In this document: positions 44,480-53,892 of the stretch, piece after piece
Layout of the letters: each line of letters begins with the position of its first letter
How positions within the stretch are numbered: the stretch's first letter is position 1
From: Legionella_A sp963772805
GTDB lineage: Bacteria > Pseudomonadota > Gammaproteobacteria > Legionellales > Legionellaceae
Direction of reading: 5' to 3'
Length of the DNA: 64,000 nt
NCBI GenBank assembly: GCA_963772805.1
Contig: CAVYYU010000003.1
Coordinates: 62,001 to 126,000 of the forward strand
Notes under the pieces: generated by a model
Database searches by the model: none
Told to the model about the DNA's origin: nothing
What the model saw: only the letters and a program-made list of their open reading frames with translations
Translations under genes and position numbers: made by a program

Positions 44480-45916
44480 ATGGTATCCATATTTCGTGCG
44501 CAGCCACGTGCTTTCTACATGGTCTTTATGTTGGAAATTTGGGAGCGGTTTGGTTTCTATACCGTTCAGGGAATTTTGACCCTCTATTTCATCCGCTTTC
44601 TTGGCTTTGATGATGACACCGCATACTATACCTTTGGCGCATTTTCAGCATTGGTCTACGGGATGGTCGCAGCTGGCGGCTATCTTGGTGATAAAATCCT
44701 GGGCACCAAACGTACCATTGTTCTCGGCTTAATTACCCTCGCTCTTGGTTATTTATCATTAGCGCTGACTGATAAACAGCATGTTTTTCTTGCCTTAGGC
44801 TTAATTTGTGTTGGCAATGGATTGTTCAAAGCGAATCCCGCAAGCTTATTGTCTAAATGTTACAATGAACAAGACCCTCGCTTGCATAGCGCCTTTACTC
44901 TCTATTACATGGCCATCAACCTGGGCTCAACAGTTGCCTTGTTCGCAGGGCCTTCCTTGTCCGCGAACTACGGTTATCCCTACGCTTACCTGCTAAGCTT
45001 TATTGGAATAACGGTGGGACTCGCCAACTATTGGTTTCAGCGTCGGCATATTGCGAATATTAATACCGCGGCTGATCAACGCATAATTCCACTATGGCAG
45101 TGGAATCTCATTATTATCGGTATCATTGGAGCAACTGCGGCGTCCGCATACCTTTTACAGCATGTAATGATTGCAAAAAATCTCGTCTGGTTAGTCACGC
45201 TCATCGTGGTGATCACGTATTTTATATATATGCGCCGTGAGAAAAAAACGGCTTACTTGCGTATGTGGGTTGCATTTATACTAATGCTGGAAGCGGTCGC
45301 TTTTTTTACCCTCTACCAGCAAATGCCGACGTCGCTCAATTTATTCGCAGTGAATAATGTAGATCCCCATTTGTTTGGTATTATCATTGATCCACAAAGT
45401 TTCCAGGCGTTAAATCCAATCTGGATTATTCTGATGAGTCCGGTACTTGCTGTATTTTACGACAAGCTCAATCAAGGTGGAATCTCCTTTCCCATACCTT
45501 ATAAATTTGCTCTAGGTATGACATTTTGTGCTTTAAGTTTTGCGATTTTATACTTTGCACGCTACCTCCATAATGACTCGGGCATAGTCTCCTCGTGGTG
45601 GTTGGTTGTGAGTTATCTTTTGCAAAGTACAGGTGAGTTGCTGGTGTCCGCCTTGGGCGTCGCTATGGTGGCTGAATTGGTTCCAGGACAAATCGTCGGT
45701 TTTGTTATAGGAATGTGGTTTTTAACATCAGCAATGGCAGGCTTTATTGGTGCCACGGTTGCATCGTTCACCGCGCTTCCCACACATATAGAGCCGGGCG
45801 TTGAGTCGCTTATGATCTACACGCAGGTGTTTGCATATATCGGTTTGGCATCTTTAGTATTGTCGCTAGTCTTATGGACTATTTCCCCCTATTTGACACG
45901 GCTTATGGATAAATAA
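44480..45916 (+). CDS. POT/PTR-family proton-coupled peptide transporter
   Basis: A 478-residue inner-membrane major-facilitator protein of the POT (DtpA-like) family, importing di- and tripeptides with protons. The hallmark ExxER motif is in MLEIWERFGFYTVQG near residue 20, followed by the YYTFGAFSALVYGMVAAGGYLGDKI region and FTLYYMAINLGS. About 14 hydrophobic segments are visible. ATG 44480 (MVSIFRAQPRAFYM) matches DtpA starts; an earlier in-frame ATG at 44462 has no ribosome site. Useful for amino acid uptake in a host-associated or protein-rich niche. Confidence 0.9.
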   Translation: MVSIFRAQPRAFYMVFMLEIWERFGFYTVQGILTLYFIRFLGFDDDTAYYTFGAFSALVYGMVAAGGYLGDKILGTKRTIVLGLITLALGYLSLALTDKQHVFLALGLICVGNGLFKANPASLLSKCYNEQDPRLHSAFTLYYMAINLGSTVALFAGPSLSANYGYPYAYLLSFIGITVGLANYWFQRRHIANINTAADQRIIPLWQWNLIIIGIIGATAASAYLLQHVMIAKNLVWLVTLIVVITYFIYMRREKKTAYLRMWVAFILMLEAVAFFTLYQQMPTSLNLFAVNNVDPHLFGIIIDPQSFQALNPIWIILMSPVLAVFYDKLNQGGISFPIPYKFALGMTFCALSFAILYFARYLHNDSGIVSSWWLVVSYLLQSTGELLVSALGVAMVAELVPGQIVGFVIGMWFLTSAMAGFIGATVASFTALPTHIEPGVESLMIYTQVFAYIGLASLVLSLVLWTISPYLTRLMDK

Positions 45917-46010
45917 ATAATTTTAACCAACAGCTCCTGGCTCCATGCCGCAGCAGGACTAACACGCCAATTCGATGGAATTTATTGGCCACTATGTGTT
46001 ATATTGTCTC

Positions 46011-47222
46011 ATGAATACAGATATTAAGCTTAACGCACGTTCGATAGCATTAATCAGTAAACTAAGTAACTTACTCGAAAGTGAGACGCTGTCTTTACAG
46101 AAAGATCAGGCGCTCATTCGGCGCGACGCATTGCTTGCATGGTTTAGTAAGGAGTTTGTTTGCGATACAAATGCAAAAATGTTAGTGGAATCCTTGCGCG
46201 CGTCGTTATTAGAAGATTTATATGATTCTTTGCTGACGGATGCTGAGGTCGAGGACAAAAAAGAAGAAGAGGCGAGCTGGTATGCACTGCTTGTATTTGC
46301 GTGGTTAGTCTTTTCAGGAACAGTTTTGGCCATCTGCGAGGGTTTTGATGGTGTTGCGGCACTTTTGGGGGTGTTCACCGCAGTCCCTGCTATGGCCATA
46401 TTAATATCAGGACTCGCATTTTCTGCTCTTTCCGTCGTGGTTTTTTATAGTTTCGACTTGGTAGCAATATCAAAAAATATTGGCATCAAGCTAACAAGCT
46501 CGCCACAATTAATCGATATTTTTCTGGAACAAACCACACAAATCGAGTTGCTGAGAAACAAAATTGACGATCAATACCTCGCAATAAAAGACGAGGATGA
46601 ATTAAGTGCATTAAACGAAATAGTGCAGATGCTTAAATATCGTTATCAGGCGCTTGATGAAGCAAGAGATGTTTATAAAAATGCTTTAGAGGACCTTTCT
46701 CTTTACGTCGCTAAATCAATGATCGCTGCAATGACCGGAATGTTATTTTTAGCGGGCGGATTTTTTGCGGGTCAATCTCTCGCACTGGTCGTTGCTGGGT
46801 TTTTCCTCGCCACATTATCAGCAACGTCTTTACCTGTGCTACTAACTAGCATAGTCGTTGGCTTGTCGGCATTTAGTCTATATTGGTATTTGGAACGCCC
46901 GGGCGTTGAAAACATGATTTCCCGGTTGTTTGGATTGGACAAAGAGACTATTGATAAGTTTGCTGGTGATGACGTGGTAAAGCAACACAAGCACGAGCTC
47001 GACAAATTAAGCGCCAAGCTTGAAGATAAGATTATTGTACAAAAAAAAATAATCGACCTTCATCATACTATCAATGGTTATTCGCTAGTAAACAACCTGA
47101 CTCAGATCGCCACTATACCGACGTCGGACGCTCATTATCCCGGACTTTTTTCCCTTAAGCGCTCAAAATCAATGAGTGATTTAGGTGCGGCAGTCGCACA
47201 TCATGTTGCGCCTGGGTTATAA
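46011..47222 (+). CDS. Unknown membrane protein with two hydrophobic hairpins around a coiled coil
   Basis: A protein of about 403 residues of unknown function. Hydrophobic hairpins lie near residues 88-150 (ALLVFAWLVFSGTVLAI and following) and 240-295 (AAMTGMLFLAGGFFAG and following), joined by a helical, charged linker of about 85 residues predicted to coil (TQIELLRNKIDDQYLAIKDEDE). Another coiled region (KHELDKLSAKLEDKIIVQKK) follows. Same layout as the 43192 product, without obvious close identity. The start is uncertain: ATG 46011 or ATG 45975. The last 68 bases overlap the convergent gene 47155-47934. Confidence 0.65.
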   Translation: MNTDIKLNARSIALISKLSNLLESETLSLQKDQALIRRDALLAWFSKEFVCDTNAKMLVESLRASLLEDLYDSLLTDAEVEDKKEEEASWYALLVFAWLVFSGTVLAICEGFDGVAALLGVFTAVPAMAILISGLAFSALSVVVFYSFDLVAISKNIGIKLTSSPQLIDIFLEQTTQIELLRNKIDDQYLAIKDEDELSALNEIVQMLKYRYQALDEARDVYKNALEDLSLYVAKSMIAAMTGMLFLAGGFFAGQSLALVVAGFFLATLSATSLPVLLTSIVVGLSAFSLYWYLERPGVENMISRLFGLDKETIDKFAGDDVVKQHKHELDKLSAKLEDKIIVQKKIIDLHHTINGYSLVNNLTQIATIPTSDAHYPGLFSLKRSKSMSDLGAAVAHHVAPGL

Positions 47223-47934
47223 GCTGTCTGAGAGCATAAGCGATATTGCCTAAATTAAGCGGGATATAAGCTAATAAGGCACTGCCATTGGCATAGGCCG
47301 GATTTAACGATAAATAGTAATCAACCAAAGGATCTTTGGCACACTGGCTGGGTATGGGGTCGTTGCGCCGTTTTTTTAACTGTCCGTTAATTAACATCGG
47401 ATGGCCTGGGCATGAGGACCAATTATTTTTTTCTTTCATCATCTTAACCAGCTCTAGCACATGCTTGGGTATAGCTACACCTGATTGCGGGTAAATGCTG
47501 TTGGGTAGTTGGGCTAAAAACTGATAGTTGTATGGTGTGTCGATACAGGAAATATAAACCAACTCTTCTTCAGGGTGGCAGAGTTTAAATTTCATGGCTT
47601 CGGTCAAACCAAGGCGCGCCGTGATGAAATTTAGATTTTGGACACGATTATGGTAGGTCTTGGCGGAATATACGTTTACCAGTTTTCCTTTGATGGGGAA
47701 ACGTTGTCGATAGGCGCGTGAATAACCCACTATTTCATCTGTTTCGCCGTAATATATTATTACGCTGCCAGCCTGTTGCGGTCTTAAAATAGATTCAATA
47801 AATGTGCTTTCATTGCTGATCTCATAATGTTGCTGAGTAAATTCGGTTAAGCGTTGCATCAATGATGCGGGTACAGACCCGGGACCTTGATCAACGGCAA
47901 TTATTTTGGCGCGTACGGAGCAAAAATTACTCAT
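47155..47934 (-). CDS. Unknown 259-residue protein, possible GNAT-fold
   Basis: I do not recognise a named family. A central region reading SVIIYYGETDEIVGYSRAYRQRF followed by a helix resembles the strand-strand-helix of acetyltransferase-like (GNAT) folds, and the rest has no membrane segments; this is a weak guess. The start is well supported by GGAGGGAG immediately before the ATG. Its 3' end overlaps the convergent 46011 gene by 68 bases, unusual for real genes but both frames look protein-like. Confidence 0.65.
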   Translation of the reverse strand: MSNFCSVRAKIIAVDQGPGSVPASLMQRLTEFTQQHYEISNESTFIESILRPQQAGSVIIYYGETDEIVGYSRAYRQRFPIKGKLVNVYSAKTYHNRVQNLNFITARLGLTEAMKFKLCHPEEELVYISCIDTPYNYQFLAQLPNSIYPQSGVAIPKHVLELVKMMKEKNNWSSCPGHPMLINGQLKKRRNDPIPSQCAKDPLVDYYLSLNPAYANGSALLAYIPLNLGNIAYALRQLITQAQHDVRLPHLNHSLILSA

Positions 47935-47991
47935 CTCTCCCTCCTTAGAAAAATGATCAACCTTTAAGATATAGACTAGAAATAAAAAATG

Positions 47992-48684
47992 TCAAATTCC
48001 CAAAATATTTTTTACGAAAGGGATGGTGATTTTGCGTTGTGCAATCAACGAGGCTTCGTCGAGGCGATTGAGCAAGGAATGGAGATCATGCATATTGCGC
48101 GCACTGCGATTTAATAAAAATTGTCCGACGCTGGTTGGTAGCTCAAAGCCACGTTTATGTGCATGGAGTTGTAAGGTGTTAATTTTATCATGATCGTTTA
48201 ATTCATTTACCTGGATAACCAAGCCCCAACTTAAACGTGAGCGCAGGTCAGGCAGGCTAATCGGCAGGTTTGCGGGCGGCTGTTTCCCGGTGACAATCAG
48301 CGTGGTATTGCCGTTATCACGAATACGGTTATAGAGGTGAAAAAGCGCTTCTTCCCATGCGGCATTTCCCGCAATGGCATCTATGTCATCGATACAAATT
48401 AAGGATTGTTCGTCAACGCCATCGATAACCTGCGGCCCCCATTCGTTGAGAACGTCTAATGGCAGATAAATGGCAGACTGGGTACTGTTTACTGCTAGGC
48501 AGCAGGCTTGCAGAAGATGCGATTTACCACTTCCGGCAACACCCCAAAGATAGAGCAAGCGTTCTCCATTGTCGAATAAGGTGTGTTGCAATTGTTGTTG
48601 TAGCAAGGCATTGCCACCCCAGAAAAAATCAGCGAGGTTAGCTTCGGTATTTAGCTGAATTGCCAGAGCCAGTTGACGGTTCAT
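47992..48684 (-). CDS. hda: DnaA regulatory inactivator Hda
   Basis: A 230-residue DnaA-homologous AAA+ protein. With the DNA clamp it promotes DnaA-ATP hydrolysis to limit re-initiation. Walker A GVAGSGKSHLLQA, Walker B LICIDDIDAIAG and the sensor region DLRSRLSWG are visible. The N-terminal QLALAIQL resembles the clamp-binding motif. The start at 48684 overlaps the pgsA stop as ATGA and matches Hda size (about 230-240); the longer frame to 48729 would run into pgsA. No C-terminal DNA-binding domain, as expected. Confidence 0.93.
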   Translation of the reverse strand: MNRQLALAIQLNTEANLADFFWGGNALLQQQLQHTLFDNGERLLYLWGVAGSGKSHLLQACCLAVNSTQSAIYLPLDVLNEWGPQVIDGVDEQSLICIDDIDAIAGNAAWEEALFHLYNRIRDNGNTTLIVTGKQPPANLPISLPDLRSRLSWGLVIQVNELNDHDKINTLQLHAHKRGFELPTSVGQFLLNRSARNMHDLHSLLNRLDEASLIAQRKITIPFVKNILGI

Positions 48685-49241
48685 TTGCGTGCGTGAGTTC
48701 TTGCGCACGCTATTTTCCCCCAGGTCCATACATAATCAATGTAAGTTCCTGTTGTGGTAATTGCCGTGACGATAATCAGCACTTCAATGAGTATTGGGGA
48801 AAAACTAAAAAAGGCCAATTCGAATAGACACAAGGTCACTAAGGCTAACTGGAGAGTGGTGTTGAGTTTACTCATAAAAGTTGGGTTGAAGTCCAGTTTC
48901 CGTTGCACAAACCAAAACCAGGCAAGCACACCAAAGGAAATAGTCAGATCGCGCAAAAAGACCAAAAGAACCAACCACCAGGGTAGCTTGCCAATTAATG
49001 CCAAGGAGATAAAGCTCGAGGCAATCAAAAGTTTATCGGCTAATGGATCAACAAATGAACCAAACAAACTTTGCCAATGAAAATTCCTGGCCAGCAAGCC
49101 ATCCAAGCCGTCAGTGACGCCTGCAAGAATAAACATGTAAAACGCATTGAGGTACTCTTGTTGGTAGAGAAAGACCAAAAAAGGTACAATCAAAACCAAA
49201 CGAAAAACACTTAGCGCATTGGGTATGTGTCGTAGGATCAT
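48681..49241 (-). CDS. pgsA: CDP-alcohol phosphatidyltransferase, likely PgsA
   Basis: A 186-residue membrane enzyme with the CDP-OH-P motif DGLDGLLARNFHWQSLFGSFVDPLADK in order (DG..AR, then G...D...D; residues about 44-70), and five to six hydrophobic helices. Size fits PgsA, which makes phosphatidylglycerol-phosphate from CDP-diacylglycerol and glycerol-3-phosphate. A related phosphatidyltransferase is possible. Translationally coupled to hda through an ATGA overlap. Confidence 0.88.
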   Translation of the reverse strand: MILRHIPNALSVFRLVLIVPFLVFLYQQEYLNAFYMFILAGVTDGLDGLLARNFHWQSLFGSFVDPLADKLLIASSFISLALIGKLPWWLVLLVFLRDLTISFGVLAWFWFVQRKLDFNPTFMSKLNTTLQLALVTLCLFELAFFSFSPILIEVLIIVTAITTTGTYIDYVWTWGKIACARTHARK

Positions 49242-49393
49242 GTTTTAAAACGGTAATTCATAATACCTCTTTGGGATTGCCTGGGCAGAGGCGTCTATCT
49301 TACCAACCTGGCATTGAGCAAGGTCGGTATTTGGGTGCGTTAAGTGTATACAATACTGCGGTCGCTGTCACCTTGTTGGGGTCGCAAAAGCGA

Positions 49394-51019
49394 TTAAGGT
49401 TGTGACTGAGTATCGGTTGGTGAATCTGCAGGTGACAACGGGCTAAATGGTTCTACCTCTTGTTGTTTATTTGAACCAGAAGCGTGAATATTGGTCAAAA
49501 ATGACAGGTTGGATACGCTTGGACTCCTGGATGCGTCGGCACTCACGTCATCTTCATTGGCCACCGGACATTGCACACCAATATTTGCAATCGATGCTTT
49601 GTTAACAGGTAGTCCTTGGTTGTTCTGCTTTTGAAGCTCATTGAGAATGGTCGTAAAGCTGAACATGGTTTTTTTATTGTCATGGACTAATTTTTCTCGT
49701 TCTTCTTCAAGCGCCGATTGTTGTTGAAGATTATCAGCTAAATGGGCCAAATTTTCTTCGATAACGGTTTTGGTTTCTGTTAAGGACTTTTCGCGTTCGA
49801 CTAGTCTATGTTCTCTATTATCAAGTTCTTTCTGCTTTAGCTTAACTTGCTCAATGGTTGCTCGTTGTGCAAGGTTATGTTTAGGATCTGTTCTGTAGAT
49901 TTGCCCAATGGTTTTTTGTAACGCTTGCGCCTGGCTCTCACTCATGGATGCCAATATTGAGCGTTTGGCAAGGGATGTGAGCGTGATCAGGGTTAGACAG
50001 GTAAAAGTAATAACAAAGTTTGGCGGGAAAAAGCTCCACACAGCAACGGCTGCGGTGGATACAAGAGCCGCACCTAGGCGCACCCAAACGGATTTTAGCG
50101 AGCTATCGTATAAGTCCTGGGCGCGGGCATATTGCGCTTGAATCTCGGGGCTTGCATCTTTGGCCGGAGCCTCTTCACCAAGTTCACTCAAGGCGTATTT
50201 GTCTTTAAAAAAGATATACAGGCTTTTAAACAAATCCACACTCGAACTGAGCACGAACAATATAGCGGCGGTGGCTGCCATCGCGCCTTCAGCGAGATAA
50301 GACAATGTATACGCTGCTATGGTAAGACCCGCTGTCAGTGTTTTAAAAATCAGCCGATCCAATTTCAGGGCGGTAGGGGTTATACCGTTGGTGAAAGTCT
50401 GATACCAATTAATAACTAGGCCTATCCCATTGGAAATAATGCCAAGTAAGGGAACGTTGCGCAGCAGGGAAAAAGTTTGGCCTATCCAGTCGATAACAAA
50501 TGGAAAAGTGCGCTGCAGCCAACGGCCAACAGTTTCGAAAAAATCTTGGTTTAGTTGATAAATAAGGGCAAGGCTTGCACTGAAAAAAGCGCCCAACAAG
50601 AACGTGGTTGTCCAGTTTGCAGACGGCTTGGTGTTTTCTATCAAACTGAGCAGATGCCCCGCATGATGATTACCATGATGATAAAGATAAGTTAACAAAT
50701 TATAGAGGTTGGCTGGTTGTAGTTGTTCCAGTATTTCTGGGTAATTTTGCTTGCTTATATTGAGGCAATTTAGAATAGCATCCATATAAGTATCGTCTGC
50801 AGGATTCTCTTCATTCTCATCGCTATTTGTCAGGCGAACTGATTTGTAGAGGTCTTTACAACGGATGTCAACGCATTCAGTTTGCAGGCGCACCTTGATT
50901 ACATTGACAGCCTCACCGCGCAGGTAGTCCAGAACAATTAATTTTAAAGCATCACTTCCGTTGTCGTTCGCCATAATTCCGTTATCGTTTTCTATAATTC
51001 CATTGTCAACAACTGCCAT
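49394..51019 (-). CDS. Unknown multi-membrane-segment protein with coiled-coil C-terminus
   Basis: A 541-residue protein of unknown function. The N-terminus carries three imperfect seven-residue repeats (AVVDNG, IIENDNG, IMANDNG). Hydrophobic segments occur near 138-160, 190-210, 228-262 and 318-352, then a coiled coil of about 75 residues (KQKELDNREHRLVEREKSL onward) and a Ser/Pro-rich, probably disordered tail. Similar in plan to the 43192 and 46011 products. An extended -10 lies upstream. The ATG at 51019 has a weak site. Confidence 0.7.
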   Translation of the reverse strand: MAVVDNGIIENDNGIMANDNGSDALKLIVLDYLRGEAVNVIKVRLQTECVDIRCKDLYKSVRLTNSDENEENPADDTYMDAILNCLNISKQNYPEILEQLQPANLYNLLTYLYHHGNHHAGHLLSLIENTKPSANWTTTFLLGAFFSASLALIYQLNQDFFETVGRWLQRTFPFVIDWIGQTFSLLRNVPLLGIISNGIGLVINWYQTFTNGITPTALKLDRLIFKTLTAGLTIAAYTLSYLAEGAMAATAAILFVLSSSVDLFKSLYIFFKDKYALSELGEEAPAKDASPEIQAQYARAQDLYDSSLKSVWVRLGAALVSTAAVAVWSFFPPNFVITFTCLTLITLTSLAKRSILASMSESQAQALQKTIGQIYRTDPKHNLAQRATIEQVKLKQKELDNREHRLVEREKSLTETKTVIEENLAHLADNLQQQSALEEEREKLVHDNKKTMFSFTTILNELQKQNNQGLPVNKASIANIGVQCPVANEDDVSADASRSPSVSNLSFLTNIHASGSNKQQEVEPFSPLSPADSPTDTQSQP

Positions 51020-51049
51020 AATTTTTAAGCTCGTTAAAAAATATGTGCA

Positions 51050-51058
51050 ACTATACCA
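51050..51058 (-). promoter_or_regulatory. Extended -10 promoter element for the 49394-51019 gene
   Basis: On the minus strand TGGTATAGT, matching the extended -10 (TGnTATAAT) at eight of nine scored positions with allowance for n; it lies about 31 bases before the start. The -35 is weak. It sits just downstream of cydX. Confidence 0.45.
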
Positions 51059-51078
51059 TTATGTGACTAAAAACTCAG

Positions 51079-51198
51079 CTACTTTGTTGCCTTTTTGTTG
51101 ATTTCGCTATCATTAACGCGCAGCTCTAGCCATAGTGCGTTTAACACGGCAAAGGTACAGGCTAATCCTGTACCTAATATCCAAGAAAAATACCACAT
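51079..51198 (-). CDS. cydX: Cytochrome bd oxidase small subunit CydX
   Basis: A 39-residue single-pass membrane peptide too small for usual gene finders. It begins MWYFSWILGTGLACTFAVLN and continues with ALWLELR, the standard CydX pattern (MWYFSWILG is nearly invariant), ending in a charged tail. AGGAG stands eight bases before the ATG, and it starts 11 bases after the cydB stop on the same strand. CydX stabilises the CydAB quinol oxidase and its heme d site. Confidence 0.93.
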   Translation of the reverse strand: MWYFSWILGTGLACTFAVLNALWLELRVNDSEINKKATK

Positions 51199-51209
51199 AC
51201 TTTTTTCTC

Positions 51210-52346
51210 CTAATAGGCTGTATTTTGATTGTCATGAATGGTTTGAGCCGTTACTTTACCCCGAAGTACACGGTATACCCATGTGGTATATATTAAAATG
51301 ATGGGTAGGAAAATGGTCGTGGCGACCAGCATGATAAATAACGTTAATTGGCTCGATGAACTATCCCAGACAATTAAACTTTGTTCAGGGTTGGTGGACG
51401 ATGGCAAAATAAACGGAAACATGCTTACGCCAACCGTGGTAATGATTGAAAATACGCTGGCGGCACTGAACACAAATGCAATAACCGGGCGCTTAGTCAG
51501 CAGAATTGCAAAAAAAGCCGCAATAATCGCCAACGCTGGCGCCAGTATGGTTGCGGGCGTGGCGTGGTAATTAACAAACCAACCTTGAGCCTGGCGAATC
51601 ACAGTTTTGTACAGGGGATTTGATGGGCCATCGTGTAAGGTGGCGCTGGTTAAAGCATAACCATCAATGTACATATAGACCCATACTCCACCGCCTATAA
51701 AAAGCAGGATGGTAAGCAAGGCACTGACGCGACCGGCGGTTCGTGCACGTTGCTGAAGATGTCCTTCAGTTTTGGTGTTGATGAAAAGCGCACCATGCAT
51801 AGCTAGCATCGTTACCGAGACTAAACCACACAGCAGGGCAAACGGATTGAGCAATTGCAGGAATGTGCCGGTATAAAACGGGCGTAAACTTTCATCAAAA
51901 TGGAACGGAACCCCTTGCAGTACGTTACCAATGGCAACCCCAAACACCAGCGTTGGGACAAATCCACCTGCAAATAATGCCCAATCCCAGCAGCTGCGCC
52001 AGAGGGCGCTATCGATTTTGGAGCGGTATTTAAACCCGACCGGGCGCAATATCAACGCCAGCAATACGAGCAGCATTGCCGAATAAAATCCTGAAAAGGA
52101 GAGCGCGTAGAGCATGGGCCACGCCGCAAAAATCGCACCACCCGCCAAAATGAACCAAACCTGATTGCCTTCCCAGGTCGGGGCGATGCTGTTGATCAGC
52201 ACTCGCCTTTCCATATTGGTGCGTGCAAGCCATGGTAACCACATGGCGACACCCAGGTCAAAGCCGTCCATGATCGCAAAGCCGATGAGCAATACACCCA
52301 GCAATACCCACCAGACAACGCGTAAAGTTTCATAGTCAAACGGCAT
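51210..52346 (-). CDS. cydB: Cytochrome bd quinol oxidase subunit II
   Basis: A 378-residue CydB, eight to nine membrane helices. Family motifs: FDYETLRVVWWVLLGVLLIG at the start, FAIMDGFDLGVAMWLPW, RRVLINSIAPTWEGNQVWFI. ATG 52346 has AGGAG upstream and matches CydB starts; the frame upstream to 52385 lies in cydA. It overlaps the cydA end by 11 bases. With CydA it oxidises ubiquinol and reduces oxygen with high affinity, protecting against low oxygen and oxidative or nitrosative stress. Confidence 0.96.
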   Translation of the reverse strand: MPFDYETLRVVWWVLLGVLLIGFAIMDGFDLGVAMWLPWLARTNMERRVLINSIAPTWEGNQVWFILAGGAIFAAWPMLYALSFSGFYSAMLLVLLALILRPVGFKYRSKIDSALWRSCWDWALFAGGFVPTLVFGVAIGNVLQGVPFHFDESLRPFYTGTFLQLLNPFALLCGLVSVTMLAMHGALFINTKTEGHLQQRARTAGRVSALLTILLFIGGGVWVYMYIDGYALTSATLHDGPSNPLYKTVIRQAQGWFVNYHATPATILAPALAIIAAFFAILLTKRPVIAFVFSAASVFSIITTVGVSMFPFILPSSTNPEQSLIVWDSSSSQLTLFIMLVATTIFLPIILIYTTWVYRVLRGKVTAQTIHDNQNTAY

Positions 52347-53889
52347 GATTATTCTCCTGATGCTGATGCATGTAATCTGGGCCAAGGCGAATGTACTTCA
52401 CCATTAGATACACCTCAATAATGGCGAGGATGGTATAAAAGACGACAAAGCTGGTTATGGACGTTAACAATTGCGATACGCTGACAGAGGATGTGCCCAT
52501 GGCGGTAGGTAGAACACCTTGCACGGCCCATGGTTGACGGCCATATTCAGCAATGACCCAACCCAGTTCTGCAGCGATCCAGGGCAAGGGCAGCGACCAG
52601 AATGCGAGTCGCAAATACCAGCGGGTGGTGTGCAGTCGGTGTTTAGTTGATAAATAGAAGCCAACAGCGAATAACAAGATGAAGAATAACCCACAAGCCA
52701 CCATAATCCTGAATGAGAAAAATAGCGTTGCAACATGGGGTTTCAGATCGTTAGCGGCCTGATTGATTTGTTCTTCACTGGCATCCACAACCTTTTCCGT
52801 GTATTTTTTCAATAACAACCCATACCCTAAATAACTGCTGTGGGCCGTGAAATCAGTTTTTGCCCCTTCATCTTTTGGGTTTTTTTGTAGACGAGTCAGG
52901 GCTGCGTAGGCAAGCATCCCTTCACGAATTCTCACCTTTCCTTCATTAATCAGTTCCATAATCCCTTCAACCGGTTGGTTAAAAGAACGGGTAGCAATTA
53001 ATCCTAGAACATAAGGGATTTCGATGGCATAGTCGGTGCGCATCGTTTTTTCATTGGGTATGCCAACCAGCGTTAATGAGGCGGGAGCTTTTTCCGTGTG
53101 CCACATGGCTTCCATGGCAGCAATTTTCATTTTTTGGTTGTTGTTCGCGACATAGCCACTTTCATCCCCGAGGACTACCACAGATAAAGCCGATGCTAAG
53201 CCAAAAGAAACTGCGACTGTCATTGAGCGTTTGGCAAAATCGATGTTGCGGCCACGCAGTAGAAAATAGGCACTGATTGCCAACACAAAAATAGAGCCGG
53301 TGACATAACCCGCGCTGATGGTGTGTACGAATTTTGCCTGTGCGACGGGATTGAACATCAGTTCTGAAAAACTGCTGACTTCCATGCGCATGGTTTCGAA
53401 GTTGAAATTCGCACCCACTGGATTTTGCATCCAGCCGTTAGCAATCAAGATCCACAGTGCAGAAAGGTTGGTCGCCAAGGCCAACAGCCAGGTGACTGAC
53501 ATGTGTTGTAGTTTGGATAGTTTGTCCCAGCCAAAGAAAAACAGGCCGACAAACGTCGCTTCTAAAAAGAATGCCATCAGTCCTTCGATTGCCAGGGGCG
53601 CTCCAAATACGTCACCAACGTAATGGGAGTAATAGGCCCAGTTGGTGCCAAACTCAAACTCCATTGTTAAGCCGGTGGCGACGCCTAAAACAAAGTTAAT
53701 GCCAAATAATACGCCCCAGTATTTTACCATTTGTCGCCATATTTCGCGGCCAGTCATTACAAAGATCGTTTCCATAATGGCAAGCAGCAAAGACAAACCT
53801 AATGTCAGTGGCACGAAAAGAAAATGGTAGAGAGCGGTTATGGCAAATTGCAGACGGGATAAATCAACAATATCGGTTCCAGGAATCAT
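52336..53889 (-). CDS. cydA: Cytochrome bd quinol oxidase subunit I
   Basis: A 517-residue CydA carrying hemes b558, b595 and d. N-terminal RLQFAITALYHFLFVPLTLG contains the heme-ligand His region; the C-terminal helix has WVIAEYGRQPWAVQGVLPT, the conserved GRQPW. Length close to E. coli CydA (522), so it has the long quinol loop. AGGTGA precedes the ATG. It follows cydP with only three bases between them and overlaps cydB. Confidence 0.96.
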   Translation of the reverse strand: MIPGTDIVDLSRLQFAITALYHFLFVPLTLGLSLLLAIMETIFVMTGREIWRQMVKYWGVLFGINFVLGVATGLTMEFEFGTNWAYYSHYVGDVFGAPLAIEGLMAFFLEATFVGLFFFGWDKLSKLQHMSVTWLLALATNLSALWILIANGWMQNPVGANFNFETMRMEVSSFSELMFNPVAQAKFVHTISAGYVTGSIFVLAISAYFLLRGRNIDFAKRSMTVAVSFGLASALSVVVLGDESGYVANNNQKMKIAAMEAMWHTEKAPASLTLVGIPNEKTMRTDYAIEIPYVLGLIATRSFNQPVEGIMELINEGKVRIREGMLAYAALTRLQKNPKDEGAKTDFTAHSSYLGYGLLLKKYTEKVVDASEEQINQAANDLKPHVATLFFSFRIMVACGLFFILLFAVGFYLSTKHRLHTTRWYLRLAFWSLPLPWIAAELGWVIAEYGRQPWAVQGVLPTAMGTSSVSVSQLLTSITSFVVFYTILAIIEVYLMVKYIRLGPDYMHQHQENNHAV

Positions 53890-53892
53890 AAA

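Noticed and set aside
49242..49393. RNA gene in the gap before pgsA
   Set aside because: No tRNA-like T-loop or convincing hairpin with a T run was found.
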